From positions 1 through 18,331 of the forward strand of contig CAAFLF010000015.1 in the NCBI GenBank assembly GCA_900763685.1: DNA of 18,331 nucleotides, written 5' to 3'. The notes under the pieces were generated by a model, which saw only the letters and a list, made by a program, of their open reading frames with translations, was not told where the DNA came from and searched no databases. Position numbers and translations under genes: made by a program. Shown here in pieces: positions 14,776-18,331 of the stretch; position 1 is the first letter of the stretch; every line of letters starts with the position of its first letter. This DNA is from an uncultured Oscillospiraceae bacterium (GTDB taxonomy: Bacteria; Bacillota; Clostridia; Oscillospirales; Oscillospiraceae).

Positions 14776-15795
14776 TCAGCCCTCCGGAAAGGAGACGGTC
14801 CGGAGCTCCGGGAAGAGGCGGCAGGCTTCCGCCTCAATGGCGGTTTTGTCAGTGGCGGAGAGGGGGGCGAAGGCGGTGACCGTGAGGGTGCGGCCCGTCC
14901 GCTTCCAGACGGCGGCGATCCGGCCACGGAGGAGGACGGAGGAGAGGAGCATGCCGCCGGGGCGGTAGACCCTGGTCCGGTACGCCTCCGGCAGGAGGGG
15001 GTCCTCCCGCTTGTCATAGCCCAGGAGCAGGGGGTCAAAGCCCGCTAGGAGCAGGACTTCGGGGATGGCGTCCGAGGGCTGGGGGGCATCCAGGGAGAAA
15101 ACGGCCTCGCCCCGCCAGGTCTCCTCCCGCAGGGGGAGGTCCGGGAGCAGGGGCGTCAGCGCCCGCTGGGAAGCCCCGAAGAAATGGGCGGCGTCCCGGA
15201 GGCGGGCGGGGCCGTAGTGGGCGAAGTAGCGGCGCAGCAGCTCCCGCCGGGCGGTGTCCCGCTCCAGGGGGACGAAATCCGGGCAGCGGCGAAAGACCTT
15301 GCCGTCCTGGGCGGCGTGGCAGACCTTCCCGGCCTCGCAGAGGGCCCGGGGCAGGCCGCCCCAGGCGTCGAAGAGGTGGGCTTCCTCCTCCGGCGTCATG
15401 CCGGCGGCGCGGCAGACGGCCTTCAGCTCCTCCCGGAGGGCGGGACCGGCCGAAAGGCGCTCCAATACCCGGTCCGCGAAGTAGGCCTTCCGGGCTTCGC
15501 TGACCACCTCGTCCCCTGCCAGGGTGTCGCGGGGGCGGAGGAAGGGCGTCCGGCCCGCATGGAGGAAGAGTGGCAGGTCCCGCTCTGGGAAGAGGTGCAG
15601 CGTGCCCCGGAGGGTCCAACTCTTCACAAGGCCCTCCGTCTCCCCTGCCCCGCCCCGGAGGCGCAGGGCGTGGAGGGCCTGAGGGTAGAACTGGCTCTGG
15701 ACGCCGCAGAGATCCCCGGCGGCGGTGAGGGCGTCGGTGGGTGCTGTGAGATGCTGGCCCGCGAGGCGGCGGGTGATGAGTTCCCGGTCGGTCAT
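14776..15795 (-). CDS. Winged-helix HTH_42 protein, AlkZ/YcaQ-type DNA glycosylase candidate
   Basis: This 339-residue protein fits the winged-helix family PF06224, whose characterised members (Streptomyces AlkZ, E. coli YcaQ/AlkX) are DNA glycosylases that remove bulky alkyl adducts and unhook interstrand crosslinks. The catalytic QxQ of AlkZ-type members appears as GVQSQF (Q33, Q35), rather than the QxD of YcaQ. The family stretch KSWTLRGTLHLF lies at 58-69. Near the C-terminus are LLAGFDPLLLGYDKRED and YRPGGMLLSSVLLRGRIAAVWKR. The ATG at 15795 follows AAGGAGGGG closely; the frame remains open seven codons upstream but runs through that site. It is divergent from a marR-type gene. No terminator is obvious after its stop. 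Glycosylase activity is inferred from family and motif. Confidence 0.8.
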   Translation of the reverse strand: MTDRELITRRLAGQHLTAPTDALTAAGDLCGVQSQFYPQALHALRLRGGAGETEGLVKSWTLRGTLHLFPERDLPLFLHAGRTPFLRPRDTLAGDEVVSEARKAYFADRVLERLSAGPALREELKAVCRAAGMTPEEEAHLFDAWGGLPRALCEAGKVCHAAQDGKVFRRCPDFVPLERDTARRELLRRYFAHYGPARLRDAAHFFGASQRALTPLLPDLPLREETWRGEAVFSLDAPQPSDAIPEVLLLAGFDPLLLGYDKREDPLLPEAYRTRVYRPGGMLLSSVLLRGRIAAVWKRTGRTLTVTAFAPLSATDKTAIEAEACRLFPELRTVSFPEG

Positions 15796-15818
15796 GGTAT
15801 CCCCTCCTTGTCCCACTC

Positions 15819-15847
15819 AGGATACCACGAAGGGGGCGGCGGGGCAA
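15819..15847 (-). promoter_or_regulatory. Candidate promoter of the AlkZ-like gene
   Basis: TTGCCC (15842-15847) and TATCCT (15819-15824) with TG one base upstream are spaced 17 bases apart on the minus strand. The -10 overlaps GGATACC (15820-15826), which pairs with GGTATCC at 15796-15802 as an inverted repeat and shares GGATAC with the marR palindrome. Control by the divergent MarR protein is therefore plausible. Confidence 0.45.
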
Positions 15848-15863
15848 GGGCGGAAAACAGAGC

Positions 15864-15892
15864 TTGACAGGTCGGCCCCGCTCTGTTAGGAT
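15864..15892 (+). promoter_or_regulatory. Promoter of the marR-yczE operon
   Basis: A consensus TTGACA (15864-15869) and TAGGAT (15887-15892, 4 of 6) are spaced 17 bases apart. The -10 element lies within the left arm of the long palindrome, so a bound regulator would block RNA polymerase. The predicted start is near 15899, about 30 bases before the ATG. Confidence 0.7.
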
Positions 15893-15916
15893 ACGAACTA
15901 TTCGCATCCTAACAGA
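15882..15916. promoter_or_regulatory. 35-bp palindrome, likely MarR operator
   Basis: Two 16-base arms (15882-15897, TCTGTTAGGATACGAA; 15901-15916, TTCGCATCCTAACAGA) flank CTA. They are reverse complements except for one position (A15893 against C15905). The palindrome covers the -10 and the transcription start of marR, the classic position of an autorepressor site. In RNA it would fall mostly upstream of, or right at, the start, so it is not a typical leader hairpin. Confidence 0.8.
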
Positions 15917-15930
15917 AAGAGAGAACTTTC

Positions 15931-16353
15931 ATGGAACAGAGCTTACATTACCTGCTGATGGCGGACCACAGTCTGCTGCGCAAGCGGTTTTTCGCGGAGA
16001 TCCAGCCCCTGGGTCTCACGCCGGGCCAGCCCAAGGTTCTGGAGTACCTGCAAGCCAACGACGGGGCCATGCAGAAAGACATCGCCCGGGGCTGCTGTAT
16101 TGAACCCGCCACCCTCTCCCCCCTGCTGACGGGGATGGAGCGGCGGGGGCTCCTCCACCGGGACACGGATGGGGAGAGCCGCCGGAGCGTCCATATCTTC
16201 CTCACGGAGGAGGGCAAGGCCCTTTGCGGCGCCATCCGCGAGGCCTTCGCCGCGGTGGAGGCCAAGGCCCTGGCCGCTCTCAGCCCGGAGGAGGCCGAGG
16301 CGCTGCGAGCGGGCCTCGCCAAGGTCCTGGCGGAACTGGAGGGTGAGGTATGA
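15931..16353 (+). CDS. MarR-family transcriptional regulator
   Basis: This 140-residue winged-helix regulator has a MarR DNA-binding core at about residues 30-100: LTPGQPKVLEYL, the recognition region MQKDIARGCCIEPATLSPLLTGMERRGLL, and the wing DTDGESRRSVHIFLTEEG (78-95). Long dimerisation helices at both ends complete the fold. A CC pair (C55, C56) sits in the helix-turn-helix and might make it thiol-sensitive, which is speculation. The ATG at 15931 has only a weak GAGAG-type ribosome site. Its stop overlaps the next start as ATGA (16350-16353), so the membrane protein is translationally coupled. The palindrome on its promoter suggests autorepression. The ligand is unknown. Confidence 0.93.
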   Translation: MEQSLHYLLMADHSLLRKRFFAEIQPLGLTPGQPKVLEYLQANDGAMQKDIARGCCIEPATLSPLLTGMERRGLLHRDTDGESRRSVHIFLTEEGKALCGAIREAFAAVEAKALAALSPEEAEALRAGLAKVLAELEGEV

Positions 16354-17033
16354 GCCGCAAGGAATGGACCCGGCGCTTTCTCCTCTTCCTCCTGAGCCTC
16401 TTCTTCACCGCCATGGGCGTGGCGCTGACGAAGCACGGGGCCCTGGGGGTCTCCCCCATCTCCTCCGTTGGCAACGTCATGAGTTGCCGTTTCCCGGCGC
16501 TGTCCCTGGGGAACTGGCTCATCCTCTGGAACTGCCTTCTGATCCTGGGGCAGATGCTGCTCCTGGGGCGGCGGTTCCGGGCCTTCCAGCTGCTGCAGCT
16601 GCCCCTCTCCTTCCTTTTCGGCTGGTTCACGGATTTCGGCATATGGTGCGTGGCGGCCCTGCCGGCGGAGCGATACGCCCTGCGGCTCCTCTGGGTCTTC
16701 TGCGGCATTGCGGTGCTGGCCTTCGGGGTCTCTCTGGCGGTGATCGCCGACGTCATTATGAACTCCAGCGAGGCCTTCGTGAAGGCGGTGACGGACCGCT
16801 TCGGCGGGAATTTCGGCAGCGTGAAGGTGGGCTTTGACGTGGTCTGCGTGCTGCTCTCCGTGGGGCTGAGCCTGCTGCTCTTTGAGGGGGAGATCGTGGG
16901 GACCCGGGAGGGGACCATCCTCACCGCCCTGCTGACGGGCGTTGCCGTGAAGTGGTTCGTGGCCCGGCTGGAAGGGCCGCTGAACGCCATTCTTCGGGGC
17001 GAGGCGAGCGTTTTGCGGAAAGAGACGGTTTAA
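16350..17033 (+). CDS. YczE/YitT-like multi-pass membrane protein
   Basis: This 227-residue integral membrane protein has five to six hydrophobic segments at about 9-29, 51-73, 78-100, 112-137, 157-177 and 190-206. The opening RRFLLFLLSLFFTAMGVALTKHGALGVSPISS and the later FGVSLAVIADVIMNSSEAFVKAV resemble the YczE/YyaS (DUF6198) family, distant relatives of YitT. Function is not established; transport or export has been suggested only loosely. Its coupling to a MarR regulator hints at a role in handling the compound that regulator senses. A bidirectional terminator follows. Confidence 0.8.
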   Translation: MSRKEWTRRFLLFLLSLFFTAMGVALTKHGALGVSPISSVGNVMSCRFPALSLGNWLILWNCLLILGQMLLLGRRFRAFQLLQLPLSFLFGWFTDFGIWCVAALPAERYALRLLWVFCGIAVLAFGVSLAVIADVIMNSSEAFVKAVTDRFGGNFGSVKVGFDVVCVLLSVGLSLLLFEGEIVGTREGTILTALLTGVAVKWFVARLEGPLNAILRGEASVLRKETV

Positions 17034-17052
17034 CGAAAGACACTACAATGAA

Positions 17053-17084
17053 AGGACCGGGCTATTCGCCCGGTCCTCTCATTT
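17053..17084. terminator. Bidirectional terminator between yczE-like and ylmC-like genes
   Basis: A perfect 10-bp stem (AGGACCGGGC at 17053-17062 with 17068-17077) closes a 5-base loop. On the plus strand it is followed by CTCATTTT, and on the minus strand by TTTCATT. It lies between two converging genes and probably serves both. Confidence 0.8.
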
Positions 17085-17363
17085 TCGCCACCAGCCCCGG
17101 CGCTCCGGGGGCGGCGGAGGCGGGGGAAAGGCCTTGTCGATGAGGATGATGTCGTCCCCGATACGCTGGATGCACTCCCAGGGGAGGTAATAGTCCTCTC
17201 CCCTGCCGAAAAGGCCGAAGAAGCGGCAGGGGCCGAAGACGATCAGCGCCGAGACCTGCCCCTCCGGCACCCGGACCTCCACATCCCCCACGAAGCCCAG
17301 GCGGCAGCCATCCCGGATGTTGATGACCTCCTTGCGCCGCAGCTCCACCATCCTGCACTGCAT
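17079..17363 (-). CDS. YlmC/YmxH-family sporulation-associated protein (PRC-barrel-like)
   Basis: This 94-residue protein resembles the YlmC/YmxH family: an N-terminal VELRRKEVINIRDGCRLGFVGDVEV stretch, then SALIVFGPCRFFGLFGRGEDYYLPWECIQRIGDDIILID. Together these form the small PRC-barrel-like fold, usually ending soon after. Here the end is extended by seven prolines (80-86) and ERRGWWRK. I choose the ATG at 17363, preceded by GGGGGTGAGG; a second ATG four codons later is possible. The frame stays open upstream to 17462 but overlaps the promoter region. In Bacillus ylmC lies close to sigG, and here it is divergent from sigG. Molecular function is unknown. Confidence 0.8.
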   Translation of the reverse strand: MQCRMVELRRKEVINIRDGCRLGFVGDVEVRVPEGQVSALIVFGPCRFFGLFGRGEDYYLPWECIQRIGDDIILIDKAFPPPPPPPERRGWWRK

Positions 17364-17432
17364 GCCCTCACCCCCGCTTGAGCCTATGCCGGGGCGGGAA
17401 TGTCCTATCCCGGCGGATTTCCGACAAAAGCT

Positions 17433-17468
17433 CCCAGTATAGGGAGGGAGCGCCGGGGCCATACTGGG
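17433..17468. promoter_or_regulatory. Sigma-G/F-type promoter of sigG, mirror-symmetric
   Basis: GTATA (17437-17441), 18 bases, then CATACTG (17460-17466) fits the Bacillus sigma-G pattern GYATR-N18-CATNHTA at all but the last base. This agrees with autoregulation of sigG in the forespore. The elements lie in an 8-bp perfect inverted repeat (CCCAGTAT at 17433-17440, ATACTGGG at 17461-17468). Read on the minus strand the same bases give GTATG-N18-TATACTG, a weaker match pointing toward the ylmC-like gene. Confidence 0.65.
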
Positions 17469-17497
17469 GACAAAGCGAAGGAAGGCAGGTGGCAGCG

Positions 17498-18283
17498 ATG
17501 CAGGGAAAGGTGGAGATCTGCGGCGTTAACACCGCGAAGCTGAAGGTCCTGAAGGGCGAGGAGACCATGGCCCTCCTGCGCCGCAGCAAGGAGGGCGACC
17601 AGGACGCCCGGCGGCAGCTCATCGAGGGGAACCTCCGGCTGGTGCTCTCGGTGATCCAGAAGTTCGTGGGCCGAGGGGAGAACGCCGACGACCTCTTTCA
17701 GGTGGGCTGCGTGGGGCTCATCAAGGCCATCGACAACTTTGACATCACCCAGCCCGTGCGCTTTTCCACCTACGGGGTCCCCATGATCGTGGGCGAGATC
17801 CGGCGTTACCTCCGGGACAACAGCGCCATCCGGGTCTCCCGCTCCATGCGGGACACCGCCTACCGGGTGCTGCAGGCCCGGGAGAAGTGGATGGCGGAAA
17901 ACCAGCGGGAGCCCACCGTGGAGCAGATCGCCAAGGTCCTGGACATCCCACGGGAGGAGGTGGTCTTCGCCATGGACGCCATCGTGGACCCGGTGTCCCT
18001 CTACGAGCCCATCTATGACAGCGGCGGCGACGCCATCTGCGTCATGGACCAGGTCAGCGACCGGCGGAACACCGACGAGAAGTGGATTGAGCGCATCGCC
18101 CTGAAGGAGGCCCTTGGGCGGCTGGACGACCGGGAGCAGCGGATCCTGGCCCTGCGCTTCTGCGAGGGTAAGACCCAGATGGAGGTCTCCGCCGAGGTGG
18201 GCATCTCCCAGGCCCAGGTCTCCCGGCTGGAGAAGAACGCCATCCACGCCATGCGCCGGAGCTTTCAGGACAAGCAGACATGA
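17498..18283 (+). CDS. sigG: RNA polymerase sporulation sigma factor SigG
   Basis: This 261-residue late forespore sigma factor has the SigG-specific N-terminus KVEICGVNTAKLKVL (4-18). Region 2 spans about 42-110 (NLRLVLSVIQKF, DDLFQVGCVGLIKAIDNFD, FSTYGVPMIVGEIRRYLRDN). Region 3 follows, then region 4 with LDDREQRILALRFCEGKTQMEVSAEVGISQAQVSRLEK (209-246). N45 in EGNLRLVL matches the Asn45 that in B. subtilis lets the anti-sigma factor CsfB/Gin bind sigma-G. The ATG at 17498 has AGGTGG 5 bases ahead. The frame is open upstream to 17378, but that stretch contains the promoter. SigG drives forespore genes such as those for germination and spore DNA protection. Confidence 0.97.
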   Translation: MQGKVEICGVNTAKLKVLKGEETMALLRRSKEGDQDARRQLIEGNLRLVLSVIQKFVGRGENADDLFQVGCVGLIKAIDNFDITQPVRFSTYGVPMIVGEIRRYLRDNSAIRVSRSMRDTAYRVLQAREKWMAENQREPTVEQIAKVLDIPREEVVFAMDAIVDPVSLYEPIYDSGGDAICVMDQVSDRRNTDEKWIERIALKEALGRLDDREQRILALRFCEGKTQMEVSAEVGISQAQVSRLEKNAIHAMRRSFQDKQT

Positions 18284-18331
18284 GGGAAGCCCCCTTCCGG
18301 GAGGCCGCCAAAGTCAAACCGGTAGTCGTAT
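18280..18331 (+). CDS. Possible start of a gene downstream of sigG (cut by window edge)
   Basis: An ATG at 18280 overlaps the sigG stop as ATGA. Its frame stays open to the end of the window, reading MREAPFREAAKVKPVVV. AGGA lies about 9 bases ahead. The 4-base overlap is the usual sign of coupling in this genome. Too little is visible to name it, and a non-coding stretch is possible. Confidence 0.35.
   Translation, partial: MREAPFREAAKVKPVVV

Noticed and set aside
15796..15826. RNA hairpin hiding the ribosome site of the AlkZ-like gene
   Set aside because: GGTATCC and GGATACC could pair, but the 5' arm overlaps the predicted -10 element and so lies before the transcript start. A DNA-level site is more likely.
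1..18331. CRISPR array, tRNA, rRNA, insertion sequence or phage genes
   Set aside because: I saw no regularly spaced repeats, cloverleaf sequence, transposase, integrase or terminal repeats. The repeated GC-rich words are codon-use effects.

Overview
The window looks like a chromosomal segment of a GC-rich, spore-forming member of the Clostridia. Evidence for this is the sporulation genes (sigG, a ylmC/ymxH relative, gerW/ytfJ, ytfI), strong Shine-Dalgarno sites, sigma-A type promoters, and an IspH-ribosomal protein S1 fusion. A butyryl-CoA:acetate CoA-transferase-like gene suggests a gut butyrate producer of the Oscillospiraceae type (Flavonifractor/Oscillibacter-like). The genus is an inference. 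No phage, transposon, CRISPR, tRNA or rRNA signal was found, and no gene-free stretch exceeds about 220 bases.

Layout, left to right. (1) 1-420: a plus-strand terminator from a gene outside the window, then an AT-rich minus-strand gene for a small unknown membrane protein. (2) 472-1858: a single CoA-transferase gene with its own terminator. (3) 1993-7472: a tightly overlapping minus-strand operon, rpiR-type regulator > BaiN/HI0933 flavoprotein > cmk > plsC-like acyltransferase > ispH-rpsA fusion. It is headed by a near-consensus promoter and a leader with three hairpins. (4) 7512-12740: a second minus-strand operon, M50 protease > scpA > scpB > ytfI-like > gerW > D,D-carboxypeptidase > rluB-like. 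It has a promoter in front and a very strong terminator behind. (5) 12774-14706: rpsB > tsf, with promoter, leader, intercistronic hairpin and terminator.

(6) 14776-17085: a divergent module. On the minus strand is a winged-helix protein of the HTH_42/AlkZ DNA-glycosylase type. On the plus strand a MarR-type regulator is translationally coupled to a YczE-like membrane protein. A near-perfect 35-bp palindrome sits on the marR promoter. (7) 17079-18331: ylmC/ymxH-like (minus) and sigG (plus), divergently transcribed, followed by the first codons of a possible next gene.

Most of the window is core biology: translation (S1, S2, EF-Ts, RluB), chromosome segregation (ScpAB), phospholipid, isoprenoid and CMP metabolism, cell wall and sporulation. 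The most unusual signals are regulatory. One is a sigma-G-like promoter upstream of sigG whose -35 and -10 elements form an inverted repeat that could also be read toward ylmC. Another is an internal start site, with a possible internal promoter in an AT-rich island, inside the ispH-rpsA fusion. The third is the MarR/AlkZ-like/YczE module with repeated GGATAC half-sites.
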